Below are positions 18,134 to 25,630 of a stretch of 53,568 bases of DNA, piece after piece. How positions within the stretch are numbered: the first letter of the stretch is position 1; each line of letters starts with the position of its first letter. Source of the stretch: Corynebacterium sp. HMSC27B11. GTDB lineage: Bacteria; Actinomycetota; Actinomycetes; Mycobacteriales; Mycobacteriaceae. Location of the stretch: the NCBI RefSeq assembly GCF_001815985.1, contig NZ_KV823561.1, positions 110,182-163,749 of the forward strand. The letters run 5' to 3'. The position numbers and the translations under genes were made by a program. The notes beneath the pieces are model-generated. The model was given only the letters and a program-made list of their open reading frames with translations, was not told the DNA's origin and did no database searches.

Positions 18134-19729
18134 CTACCAGCGGCGATCCGCCTGGTCGAAGAACTCCCGCTCGTAAACCGCAGCGTTGAGATACGCGGAC
18201 GTCGCCGCCTCCCGCTCCGCCTCGCTCGCCGCCTCGAAGGCTGCCTCGGTGCGCTGGATCGCCTCCCGCGCCCCGGAGAGGAACTCCTCGTCAGCGTAAG
18301 TATCCAGCCACGCCTTAAACGGGTGGCCGCTGTGGTTCGCCCGCGTCAGCTCCAGGCCGATCTCCGCATACAGCCAGAAGCACGGCAGCACCCCGGCAAC
18401 ACCGCACACATACGGCTCCACGGCGGCTGTCGCGACCAGGAAGTTCGTGTACGCGAGCGTGACCGGGGAGGGCGCGACCGGGTTAGCGGACGCGTCCTCG
18501 ATGCCACGACCCGCCAGCCAGGAGCGGTGCAGCTCCGCCTCTCCCTCGATGCAGCCGGCCGCGGAATTCGCCCACATCACCTGGCCCGCCGAATCCGGGG
18601 CCTTGGTGGACAGCTCCGCCAGCGCGCGCGAGTAGCGGTTCAGGTACAGGGCGTCCTGGGCGAGGTAGAAGTTGAAATCCTCCTCCGGCAGCCGCCCGGA
18701 AGCCAGCCCACGGATGAACGGCAGCTCCATGATCTCCTGCCACACCTGGCCCGTCAGCTCCCACAGGCGGCGGGTGTGCGGGCCCGCCGGTTCCAGGTGC
18801 GGGGTCGGGGCGGCGGCGTAGCCCTGACCTTCCGGCAGCTCGCCGCGCAGGTGCGGCCAGATCTCGCTGCTCGCGACCTGCTCCAGCCGACGGGAACGAT
18901 GACTGTGATCGACGGGGCCGAAGCCGGTGCCGTCGCCGACCTGCAGCTGCTCGCCGTTCTCGATCGCCTCGTGCAGCCAGCGGGTCGACCAGCGCAACGC
19001 GGCCCCGGCGTCCTCACCGAGCCCCATGCGGGTAGCCAGCGCCGAGGAGAGGCTGCAGCCGGTGCCGTGGGTATTGCGCGTATCGATGCGGTAGGTCGGC
19101 ACGCGGTCGACCCGCCCGTCCGGGTACACGACGGCGTTGTCCGCGCGCTCCCCGCTGAGGTGGCCGCCCTTGACGATGACGATGGTGCCGTTCTCCCGCG
19201 CGAGCGGCTGCGCTTGGGCGACGGCGGCGTCGTAGTCGGTGGCGGCGTCCTTCCCAGTCAGGACGGCGAGTTCTGGGACGTTCGGGGTGATGACGTCCAC
19301 GTCCGCGACCAGGCCGCGCACCGCTTCTTCCGCGTCCTCTTCCAGCAGGCGGTGACCGGAGCTGGAGACCATGACCGGGTCGAGGACGACGACGGGCGCC
19401 CGGTTGTCGCGCAGCGCCTCCCGGACGAGGGCGACGGTCGCGGCGTCGCCGAGCATGCCGATCTTGATGGCGTCGACGGTGACGTCCCCGAAGACGGAGT
19501 CGAATTGCTTGCGGACGAAGTCGTGGTCGATCTCCGCGATGGCCTGCACGCCGTGGGTGTTCTGGGAGACCAGGGCGGTGACGACGGACATGCCGAAGCC
19601 GCCGGCTGCTGCGATGGACTTCAGGTCCGCGGTCTGGCCCGCGCCGCCTGTGGGGTCGGTGCCCGCGATGGAGAGCACGCGCGGGATCGCGGGGGTTGGG
19701 TTGGCGGTGGGCAGATTCGAGTTGTGCAT
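18134..19729 (-). CDS. thiD-tenA: HMP/HMP-P kinase ThiD fused to TenA thiaminase II
   Basis: This bifunctional thiamin enzyme has 531 aa. Residues 15-265 are ThiD (SIAGTDPTGGAGQTADLK; anion-hole HGTGCSLSSALA at 221-232), which phosphorylates hydroxymethylpyrimidine twice. Residues 290-531 are TenA, with the conserved Asp359 in LAQDALYLNRY, nucleophile Cys450 in LPCFWLYAEIG and Glu520 in YEREFFD. TenA salvages base-degraded thiamin to hydroxymethylpyrimidine. The fusion therefore couples salvage and phosphorylation in one polypeptide, as in yeast Thi20. A TPP riboswitch precedes the ATG. All catalytic residues I can check are intact. Confidence 0.95.
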   Translation of the reverse strand: MHNSNLPTANPTPAIPRVLSIAGTDPTGGAGQTADLKSIAAAGGFGMSVVTALVSQNTHGVQAIAEIDHDFVRKQFDSVFGDVTVDAIKIGMLGDAATVALVREALRDNRAPVVVLDPVMVSSSGHRLLEEDAEEAVRGLVADVDVITPNVPELAVLTGKDAATDYDAAVAQAQPLARENGTIVIVKGGHLSGERADNAVVYPDGRVDRVPTYRIDTRNTHGTGCSLSSALATRMGLGEDAGAALRWSTRWLHEAIENGEQLQVGDGTGFGPVDHSHRSRRLEQVASSEIWPHLRGELPEGQGYAAAPTPHLEPAGPHTRRLWELTGQVWQEIMELPFIRGLASGRLPEEDFNFYLAQDALYLNRYSRALAELSTKAPDSAGQVMWANSAAGCIEGEAELHRSWLAGRGIEDASANPVAPSPVTLAYTNFLVATAAVEPYVCGVAGVLPCFWLYAEIGLELTRANHSGHPFKAWLDTYADEEFLSGAREAIQRTEAAFEAASEAEREAATSAYLNAAVYEREFFDQADRRW

Positions 19730-19738
19730 TGTGCGAGC

Positions 19739-19865
19739 ATCCCTTCGCTAGTACGAACTAGATCAGGTTCTTAGGGTGTGTTCTCAGCGGCCTCGGTGGC
19801 GGGTGGCGAGTGTCTGCCACCTGCGCATTTGCGCGGATTGCGCGCGTGCGGGGCCGCACCCCTTG
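19739..19865 (-). promoter_or_regulatory. TPP (THI-box) riboswitch
   Basis: On the minus strand the conserved elements occur in order: GGGGTGC, a long variable P3 arm, CTGAGA, ACCC, GAACCTGATC (19761-19770), then TAGTTCGTACTAGCGAAGGGA. The aptamer ends only about 10 nt before the thiD-tenA ATG and its last bases (AAGGGA) are the likely Shine-Dalgarno. There is no room for a terminator, so control is probably translational. Confidence 0.96.
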
Positions 19866-20031
19866 CGTTATTTTTGACCTGTGGCTCCACAGCCTAGCAA
19901 CTGCAGTGCTGGGGTTGGCGTGAGGCCAGCCCCGCAGCTGGAGTCGGCCCGTTTCAGCGCCCAGGGCGGCTCGCGCACCCATGCCCCCGTCTGCCCCTGG
20001 GCCGGCATCCGTACCTCCCCCAGGAACGCCG

Positions 20032-20067
20032 AAACCCCCGACCGGCCGACAAAGCCGATGCGGGGGT
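20032..20067 (-). terminator. Terminator after rpsI
   Basis: On the minus strand ACCCCCG ... CGGGGGT with an additional CGGC/GCCG inner stem is followed by TTT, about 25 nt past the rpsI stop. Confidence 0.65.
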
Positions 20068-20092
20068 GTGGGGCAGTAAAACCGGTGAAGGT

Positions 20093-20638
20093 TTAGCGCT
20101 TGGAGTACTGCGGGGCACGACGTGCACCGTGCAGACCTGCCTTCTTACGCTCGACAGCACGAGCGTCGCGGGTCAGGAAGCCAGCCTTCTTCAGCTGGGT
20201 GCGCTCCTCCGGGTTGTACTTGTTCAGGGCGCGGGCGATAGCCAGACGCATCGCACCAGCCTGGCCGGACGGGCCGCCGCCGGACAGGGTTGCCTGGATG
20301 TCGAACTGGTTCTCGCGCTCCAGCAGGACCAGTGGGTCCTTGATGAGCTGCTCGTGGAGCTTGTTCGGGAAGTAGTCCTCCAGTGCGCGGCCGTTGCAGG
20401 TGATCTGGCCGGAGCCCTCAACCATGCGGACGCGGACGATGGCGCGCTTACGGCGACCAACGGTCTGGATCGGGCCCTCGTACAGCGGAGCAGCCGGTGC
20501 GGCCTCTTCGGCCTCCTGGCCCTCAACGTTGAGGGAGTCACCGATGGATGCCACGAACTCCTCGTTGGCAGCGTCGGTGGAGGTGTACTGTGCGGCCTCG
20601 TTCTCGAAGGCCTCGGTGTTGTCGAAGTTCTCAGCCAT
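20093..20638 (-). CDS. rpsI: 30S ribosomal protein S9
   Basis: S9 sits in the small-subunit head and its basic C-terminal tail reaches the P-site tRNA. The core [15 protein letters not shown] through the terminal QYSKR is intact. The 181 aa include an acidic N-terminal extension of about 50 residues absent from the usual 130-aa form, a known actinobacterial trait. Its ATG shares one base with the rplM stop (TAATG), so the pair is translationally coupled. Confidence 0.98.
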   Translation of the reverse strand: MAENFDNTEAFENEAAQYTSTDAANEEFVASIGDSLNVEGQEAEEAAPAAPLYEGPIQTVGRRKRAIVRVRMVEGSGQITCNGRALEDYFPNKLHEQLIKDPLVLLERENQFDIQATLSGGGPSGQAGAMRLAIARALNKYNPEERTQLKKAGFLTRDARAVERKKAGLHGARRAPQYSKR

Positions 20639-21081
20639 TACTGTGCCACCTGCTTGATCTCGTAGGTCTCTGGCTTCTGAGCAGCGTACGGGTGCTCGGA
20701 GCCGGCGAAGACGCGAAGCTTCTTAACGGAAGCGTTGGACAGCTTGTTCTGCGGCATCATGCCACGGACAGCCTCTTCGATGACGCGCTCTGGGTTCAGC
20801 TCCAGGGAACGGCCCAGGGTCATGGACTTCAGGCCACCTGGGTAGCCAGAGTGGCGGTAGCGCATCTCGCGGTCACGCTTGTTGGAGGAGATGTGAACCT
20901 TGTCGGCGTTGATGATGATGACGTTGTCGCCGCAGTCAACGTTCGGCGCGAAGGTCGGCTTGCCCTTGCCGCGCAGCAGGTCAGCTGCGGTGACGGCCAG
21001 GCGACCCAGCACCACGTCAGTGGCGTCGATGACGTACCACTTACGGGTAATGTCACCGCTCTTCGGGTGGAAAGTAGTCAC
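20638..21081 (-). CDS. rplM: 50S ribosomal protein L13
   Basis: L13 is an early-assembly large-subunit protein. The product starts [20 protein letters not shown] at a GTG at 21081, with AGGAG 7 nt upstream, giving the normal 147 aa. Longer upstream frames would pass through the leader. Core motifs DVVLGRLA and YRHSGYPGG are present. It is first gene of rplM-rpsI, with a leader of about 140 nt. Confidence 0.97.
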   Translation of the reverse strand: MTTFHPKSGDITRKWYVIDATDVVLGRLAVTAADLLRGKGKPTFAPNVDCGDNVIIINADKVHISSNKRDREMRYRHSGYPGGLKSMTLGRSLELNPERVIEEAVRGMMPQNKLSNASVKKLRVFAGSEHPYAAQKPETYEIKQVAQ

Positions 21082-21227
21082 GTTGGACTCCTGTAGGTCG
21101 AATCGGAACTGCCAGCCAGAGCTGCGCTCGAGCGCGGTCAATGTACTGCTCAGAGGCAGTTTCTTCCGCTGCTCAAGGATCCTCGGCGGCCGGTGGAGAC
21201 CCGAGGACACGTTATGCAACCTTTAAT

Positions 21228-21256
21228 ACCCTAGCTATCCGCAGCTCATACGCCAA
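21228..21256 (-). promoter_or_regulatory. rplM-rpsI promoter
   Basis: On the minus strand TTGGCG (21251-21256), 17 nt, TAGGGT (21228-21233). The leader to the GTG start is about 140 nt, long enough for ribosomal-protein feedback, though I recognise no specific structure. Confidence 0.65.
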
Positions 21257-21431
21257 ATTTTGGGACGTCGCTACGCCCGCCTCCTGGCCCGCCAGCCGAG
21301 CGCCTCATGGCCACGCAGGGCGCGATTCGCGGTGACACTGGGCACGGCGACGTCCTCCTCTTGAACGACCCGTGCCCGGGAAAACGGTGGTGTCCTGTCC
21401 CTTGCCCACGCGCTCTTCACTGCACCCCCAC

Positions 21432-21475
21432 GCACGGCAACACCCCGCAGGGACAGTTCCCCACGGGGTGCGTGC
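21432..21475 (-). terminator. Hairpin between the WXG100 operon and rplM
   Basis: CACCCCG (21441-21447) pairs with CGGGGTG (21464-21470), and GCACG/CGTGC extends the stem outward past a GCAA bulge. It lies 60-100 nt beyond the stop of the second WXG100 gene. There is no T-run. The rest of 21082-21535 holds only the rplM promoter. Confidence 0.45.
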
Positions 21476-21535
21476 GCAGCCGTTCAGGCTTCCAAGCGCT
21501 TCGGCCGGTTCAGCTGATCGGGCTGGTGTGGTCAG

Positions 21536-21817
21536 TTACGCCCAGCTGCGGGCCGCCGAGGTGTTGATCTGGCTCATGCGATCGTTGGCCTGGCGGACCG
21601 TCACGCTGATCTGACCGAGCACCTCGTTGAGCTCAGCGGCCGCACGGTCCCAGCGCAGCTGCGCCTGCTGGTAGGCCTCGGAGGATTCGCCCTCCCAGTC
21701 CGCAACCAGTGGCTGCAGCTGCTGCTTGAGATCCTCCAGATTGCCGTTGATCCGCCCCCGGGTCTGGTTAATATCGTCGGCTGTCTGCGCGATCATGCCG
21801 AAGTTGTACTTGATCAT
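21536..21817 (-). CDS. esx: WXG100 protein (EsxB/EsxT-like), second gene
   Basis: This 93-aa ESX substrate has a helix, the turn W41-E-G43 in LVADWEGESSEAYQQAQ, and a second helix through NEVLGQISVTVRQAND. Such proteins are secreted as heterodimers with a sister WXG100 protein by the EccC ATPase. The ATG at 21817 follows GGGGGGA; a TTG nine bases upstream is also in frame. It lies 75 nt after the first WXG100 gene under the same ECF promoter. ESX-4 loci of mycobacteria hold the equivalent esxT/esxU pair; I cannot say which is which. Confidence 0.93.
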   Translation of the reverse strand: MIKYNFGMIAQTADDINQTRGRINGNLEDLKQQLQPLVADWEGESSEAYQQAQLRWDRAAAELNEVLGQISVTVRQANDRMSQINTSAARSWA

Positions 21818-21892
21818 TGTTCTCAAATCCCCCCTGGATTTTCTCTGTGCGGTGCGGCCTCTGTTGCGGAAGCGGCCGCATCAGTCGCTGGT

Positions 21893-22177
21893 TTAGCGGA
21901 ATGCCTGCATGTTCTCGAGCTCGGTGTCGTCGAAGGAGCGTGCGTTGGCCCGGATGTTCTCGGAGATGCTGTTCAGCGCCTCGCTGAGCTCCCGGGCGCT
22001 GGTGTTCCACCGCTCCATCAGGTTCTGGAATGCCCCCTGCGCCTGGCCACGCCACACGCCTGAGGTTTCCGCGACGATACCCTGTAGCCGGGACAGCTCC
22101 CCCTGGATGCTGGCGTTGACCTGGTCAACGTTGCTGGCCGCCCCGGTCATCGTTGCGACATCTGTCCTAAAACTCAT
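21893..22177 (-). CDS. esx: WXG100 protein (EsxA/EsxU-like), first gene
   Basis: The 94-aa product has W42-R-G44 in SGVWRGQAQGAFQNLMERW between two long helices, the full WXG100 hairpin. The C-terminus (SFDDTELENMQAFR) is acidic but lacks a clear Y-x3-D/E export signal; a phenylalanine stands at a plausible Tyr position. GGGGAGGGAAC precedes the ATG. The ECF-type promoter -10 box is 47 nt upstream. It is probably dimer partner of the following gene. Confidence 0.93.
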   Translation of the reverse strand: MSFRTDVATMTGAASNVDQVNASIQGELSRLQGIVAETSGVWRGQAQGAFQNLMERWNTSARELSEALNSISENIRANARSFDDTELENMQAFR

Positions 22178-22223
22178 GTTCCCTCCCCATGTTTTCGCGA
22201 ACCGGTTATCGGTCCGTCAGAAG

Positions 22224-22255
22224 TATTAGACAACTAACGGGCCCAAAAGGTTCCC
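22224..22255 (-). promoter_or_regulatory. ECF-type (SigM/SigH-like) promoter, copy 1
   Basis: On the minus strand GGGAACC (22249-22255), 17 nt, GTCTAATA (22224-22231), upstream of the WXG100 operon. In M. tuberculosis SigM is known to drive ESX-4 and other esx genes from GGAAC/CGTC promoters. The identical core at 16498-16529 supports it being real. Confidence 0.75.
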
Positions 22256-22398
22256 GGTTTCCCAAAAATCCTTTAAATTCCTCGCGCTGCCTGCCCACTC
22301 CCCCGCGTTCCCCTGCGTTCCGGCCCATCCCTCTCCTCCCCACCCCCTGCGTTCCTGTGCCCCGCGTATTCCCCTCGCGTTCCCCGCACTCCCAGCAC

Positions 22399-22456
22399 GT
22401 TTTGCAGAGTTTGATGTCGCTTTTGGCCCGATTTCCGGCATCAAACTCTGCAAAAC
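22399..22456. repeat. Long intergenic palindrome, copy 2
   Basis: GTTTTGCAGAGTTTGATG (22399-22416) and its exact complement (22439-22456) form an 18-bp perfect stem with a 22-nt loop containing CGATTTCCGG. It lies between the WXG100 operon and the divergent methyltransferase gene. The stem is the same as that at 48-105 apart from one base. Confidence 0.88.
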
Positions 22457-22560
22457 ACACGGGCGGAACGCGAAACGCACGGGTGGAGTGCAACACCCAC
22501 GGGAGGGCGGAGCGCAAAACACACGGGGTGGAGGGAAACACACGGGGCCGGGATGCCCCA
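22457..22560. repeat. Degenerate G-rich tandem units beside the palindrome
   Basis: About five units of 18-25 nt share ACACGGG, then GGA, then GC, then AAAC. On the other side of the palindrome (about 22300-22398) the complementary motif GCGTTCC recurs four times, so the flanks form a loose, much larger inverted arrangement around the hairpin. No convincing reading frame covers it. Confidence 0.6.
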
Positions 22561-22602
22561 AAACGCCACGGACCGGTCACTGGTCTTTTCAGGACGTCGG
22601 GC

Positions 22603-22608
22603 TAAACT
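22603..22608 (+). promoter_or_regulatory. -10 box of leaderless methyltransferase gene
   Basis: TAAACT ends 7 nt before the ATG at 22616, with no usable Shine-Dalgarno between. Confidence 0.5.
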
Positions 22609-22615
22609 GCAGGTC

Positions 22616-23338
22616 ATGACGCCTTCCCCGCCCCTGGATGCGCCAACGGCAGCCCCCGCCACACCCCTGCGGACGAGCATCGCCGAGTTCCTCGTGGATC
22701 GCCCTGCCGGCGCGGACGAGGACGTCCACATGTGCACCGCGATCGTGGACCACGTGATCCGTGCATATTCCGCTCCTGGCGACATGGTTTTTGATCCCTT
22801 CGCGGGCTTTGGAACCACACTCATCCGTGCCGTGCGGCTCGGCCGGCGGGCCGGGGGCATCGAACTGCTGCCGGAACGGGTGGCTCAAATTCGCGCCGCC
22901 GCACCGGGGGCGAGCATGGTCGCAGGAGACGCGCGCCGGATCCTGCCGATGTTGGCGTCGTCGTCAGAACATCGGCAAGAAAACGGGCCGCGACCTGCGG
23001 TGGACCTGGTTCTCACGTCCCCGCCGTACATGGCCGCGACGGAGGGCGAGGCCGATCCGCTGGAGGCTTATGAGTGCGGCGGCGGGGACTATCGGCGTTA
23101 CCTCGCGGAGCTGGGCGAGGTGGCGGCCGAATGCGCGCGACTGGTGGTTCCCGGTGGGCACGTGGTGTGGAACGTGGGCGATATTCAGCATGCCGGGGTG
23201 CTGACCCCGCTGATCGTGGACTGCGCCGAATTGCTGGCAGAGCACCTAGAGCAGGTGGCCGTGGTGGAGATCGAATGGGATGAGTATCCGCACGACATCA
23301 TCCGCGACGCGCTGCTCGTCTTCCGGCGCAAGGCGTAG
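22616..23338 (+). CDS. Orphan SAM-dependent (DNA or RNA) amino-methyltransferase
   Basis: The 240-aa enzyme has the SAM-binding motif DPFAGFGTTL (60-69) followed by catalytic TSPPY (134-138). TSPPY is typical of N4-cytosine or N6-adenine amino-methyltransferases. The order motif I then motif IV is opposite to that of beta-class DNA methylases and there is no obvious target-recognition domain. A small modification methylase or an RNA methylase of the TRM11-like type are both possible. No restriction endonuclease is nearby, so it is an orphan. The leaderless TAAACT box supports the start. It diverges from the WXG100 operon. Confidence 0.8.
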   Translation: MTPSPPLDAPTAAPATPLRTSIAEFLVDRPAGADEDVHMCTAIVDHVIRAYSAPGDMVFDPFAGFGTTLIRAVRLGRRAGGIELLPERVAQIRAAAPGASMVAGDARRILPMLASSSEHRQENGPRPAVDLVLTSPPYMAATEGEADPLEAYECGGGDYRRYLAELGEVAAECARLVVPGGHVVWNVGDIQHAGVLTPLIVDCAELLAEHLEQVAVVEIEWDEYPHDIIRDALLVFRRKA

Positions 23339-23410
23339 CTGCCTGGGACTGGCTGGAGGGATTAGCCAGCTCCGGGAGGGGGATCGCCCTCCCCCGGGAA
23401 AACAGCGGGT

Positions 23411-23905
23411 TTAAAAGGGGAAGAACTGGCCTGTGCTCGGCACGCGGAGGCCGGCTTCCGCCGCGGTGAGCTGGCGCAGTTCTGGCGGGCTGAGTTCGTC
23501 GAGGGCGCGGATGTAGTCCGGGACGATGGCCCGCGGTAGGCGCAGCCCCATCGTCAGGTGCGGGATCCAACGCGGGCCGCGCCCCTCCGGGTTGGCGGTG
23601 CTGATCGCGCGCGCCGCAGCGTCGAGCTCGTCGCTGGTTTCCAGCAGCCACGCGACGGTCTGCTTGCGCCGGGTGCCGAACACGACCGTGCCCATCCGCT
23701 GCAGGGTGGCGGGCATCAGGGGCGCGAGGAGTTCTTCGGCCAGATCCACGACGGGCTGTTCCATGCGCGGGGCGAAGGTGATGGTGATGTGCGGGGTTTG
23801 GTGCTGGGTGGGAAAACCTCGCTGTTCGAGCGCGGCGAAGATCTCCCGGACCTGCGCTTCTTGTTCTTCCGCGAGGTGCAGCAGGATGTTTTCCGGGGAC
23901 GTCAC
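23411..23905 (-). CDS. 2H phosphoesterase (2'-5' RNA ligase-like)
   Basis: The 164-aa protein has the two H-x-T motifs of the 2H superfamily: H39-I-T41 in TPHITITF and H116-L-T118 in WIPHLTMGL. Family members hydrolyse or form 2'-5' or cyclic phosphodiester bonds in RNA or nucleotides. The start is uncertain: I chose the GTG at 23905 (TSPENILLHLAEEQ) with GGAGG 9 nt upstream; a GTG at 23950 would add 15 residues. It lies inside the ESX region on the eccC strand, about 295 nt downstream of the Rv3446c-like gene, with its own likely promoter repeats. Confidence 0.88.
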   Translation of the reverse strand: MTSPENILLHLAEEQEAQVREIFAALEQRGFPTQHQTPHITITFAPRMEQPVVDLAEELLAPLMPATLQRMGTVVFGTRRKQTVAWLLETSDELDAAARAISTANPEGRGPRWIPHLTMGLRLPRAIVPDYIRALDELSPPELRQLTAAEAGLRVPSTGQFFPF

Positions 23906-23966
23906 CGCGTTCACCTCCGCTCTTCCCAGCCGTTCCTGTGGTGCTGTCACTAAGCACCGCTTCTGC

Positions 23967-24004
23967 CTGCACCCTACCGAAGCGGCTGCACCCTACCGAA
24001 GCGG
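23967..24004. repeat. Exact 19-bp tandem duplication carrying a -10-like box
   Basis: CTGCACCCTACCGAAGCGG occurs twice head to tail. On the minus strand each copy contains GGTAGGGT, an extended -10-like sequence, 60-100 nt upstream of the 2H gene start. The rest of 23906-24199 shows nothing I recognise. Confidence 0.75.
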
Positions 24005-24199
24005 CCCTGGCGTGGCCTCGGCCCGGCACTGACTCGGCAATGGCATCGTTCCGGCGTGGCGAATTGGTCGAGGCGGAACTGGCGCACACGCCTCACCCGC
24101 CTGGCGCGGGCACCTCATCCCGGCGTGGCGGGGGCGCTTCACCCCGGCGGACACCTCTCCCCGTCGGGTGCGGCGGAAAGGGCGCCGGTGCCGCAGCGC

Positions 24200-25630
24200 T
24201 TACTTCTCCGGCCGGGCCGAGTCCACCACCTGTTCGCAGACCCGCGAGCGCACTGGGTTGGGTTCCCGATATTGGCAGCCGATGGATACCTGGTGGCCAT
24301 CCACGAGCCGGACGTACCAGAGCGTTTCGGAGTCCGGGTACTTCTCCCGGTAGCTAACCGGGGATTCGCTGGCGACCTTCGTGCCCGGCGCGTCCCGCAA
24401 CGCTTTGAGCACGGCTTTGTCCAATTCGGCCTGGCTCTTTAGTGGTGCGGGTTTCGCGGCGAGCAGTACGCGCATTCCGGCGTCCTTCTCAGACTGGTAG
24501 GTCTCCCGCTGCGGGGTGGCTTCGGCGAGGTTCCATCCCTTCGGCCAGTCCGCTGTCACAGGGACGTCGGCACGGTCGGCGGCGCGGTGGTCGGCACCTT
24601 TACCGTTGATCTTCGGGTCCTGCATGCCCGGCCGGTTCGGCGGCGGGGTGAATGGTGGCGGGGTCTCTGGCTGGCGGTTGCGATCCGCGTCCTCCTCGTC
24701 GGAATCTTCCCCGCCGGCGCTCTCCCCGGCACCTGGCTCGACCTGCCCGGCCTGCCCGGCGGCACCGCCTTCGGCGTTCGCGACCGCCTGGGTGTCCTCC
24801 CCGGCACCACCGGCAGCGTCCAGCGCAAGCCCGGCGGCCATTGCTCCAGCCACGATGATGATCGCGACGAAGGCCGCAGCCACCGGGCTGGCTCCCAGCG
24901 GGAGTTTCCGCGGTGCCGCCGCACCCGCTTCCCCACGGTTTACTGCGGGCCGAGTTGGCCCAGCCTTGTCCCGTGAGCCTGAAAAGTCCCAGGACAGAAC
25001 CCGGTTGGGTGTCGCCCGTGCCTCTTCCCCGGGAGGCACGCCCGGCGCGGGTGCTCCCTGCCCGAGTGCTTCCGCGTGCGTGAGCTTCCCAGCATCCGCG
25101 CCACCTCCGGCGCCACCCGTGGCCCCGGCGCCTGCCCTCATCGGCTCTTCCGGGCTCAGCGCCAATAGCTCCTGTTGTGCGACCGCGAGGCTGCTGGCCA
25201 GGTTCATCGCGTACTGGGTGTCCACCACCCGCGCTCGGAACCCAGCCGCACGCAGATAGGTAGCAATCGGGGCAGCCTGCCCACCCGTGACCAGCACGTC
25301 CGGCTCGGACTCACCCACTCCATAGGGGAAGTGGTCCCGCGGGATACCGGAGTCCAGCCCCGCTGCGTGCGGACTATTCATCCGCTGCTGCATTACTTGG
25401 GTGACCAGTTCGGTGAGGTCGTCCAGCTCCTGCAGGTCAATCCCGCTGCCGCGGAACGCGAGTGTGCTGGCTGTATCGGGCCCGGTGATAGGAGGCATCG
25501 TGAGACTGAACCCGGTGAGCAGGTCCGTGACCTGGTCACCGTGGACCAGCAACCCCGACTCGTAACGGGCAACGGCCTCCGCGAGCAGCCCCATCGCTGG
25601 GATCGGGGGTTTGGTTGCACTCGGATTCAT
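24200..25630 (-). CDS. Type VII secretion-associated protein, Rv3446c family
   Basis: The 476-aa protein has an unknown N-terminal domain (about 1-150), a single membrane helix (PVAAAFVAIIIVAGAMAAGLAL, about 248-270), a long Gly/Glu/Pro-rich linker, and a C-terminal domain (WPKGWNLAEATPQRETYQ through SIGCQYRE). The C-terminal part matches the T7SS-associated Rv3446c family found next to eccC4 in ESX-4 loci. The topology suggests the C-terminal domain lies outside the membrane. Its ATG shares one base with the eccC stop (TGATG), so it is translationally coupled to eccC. Biochemical role unknown. Confidence 0.87.
   Translation of the reverse strand: MNPSATKPPIPAMGLLAEAVARYESGLLVHGDQVTDLLTGFSLTMPPITGPDTASTLAFRGSGIDLQELDDLTELVTQVMQQRMNSPHAAGLDSGIPRDHFPYGVGESEPDVLVTGGQAAPIATYLRAAGFRARVVDTQYAMNLASSLAVAQQELLALSPEEPMRAGAGATGGAGGGADAGKLTHAEALGQGAPAPGVPPGEEARATPNRVLSWDFSGSRDKAGPTRPAVNRGEAGAAAPRKLPLGASPVAAAFVAIIIVAGAMAAGLALDAAGGAGEDTQAVANAEGGAAGQAGQVEPGAGESAGGEDSDEEDADRNRQPETPPPFTPPPNRPGMQDPKINGKGADHRAADRADVPVTADWPKGWNLAEATPQRETYQSEKDAGMRVLLAAKPAPLKSQAELDKAVLKALRDAPGTKVASESPVSYREKYPDSETLWYVRLVDGHQVSIGCQYREPNPVRSRVCEQVVDSARPEK

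Noticed and set aside
18026..19774. 582-codon plus-strand frame opposite thiD-tenA
   Set aside because: Antisense shadow that also runs through the TPP riboswitch.
19866..20031. Possible tRNA or small RNA between thiD-tenA and rpsI
   Set aside because: No cloverleaf or acceptor-stem pairing could be drawn; only the rpsI terminator is supported.
22441..22860. Minus-strand frame translating the G-rich repeats (recurring PCVS-like residues)
   Set aside because: It overlaps the methyltransferase gene on the other strand, has no ribosome site, and its repeated residues only reflect the DNA repeats.
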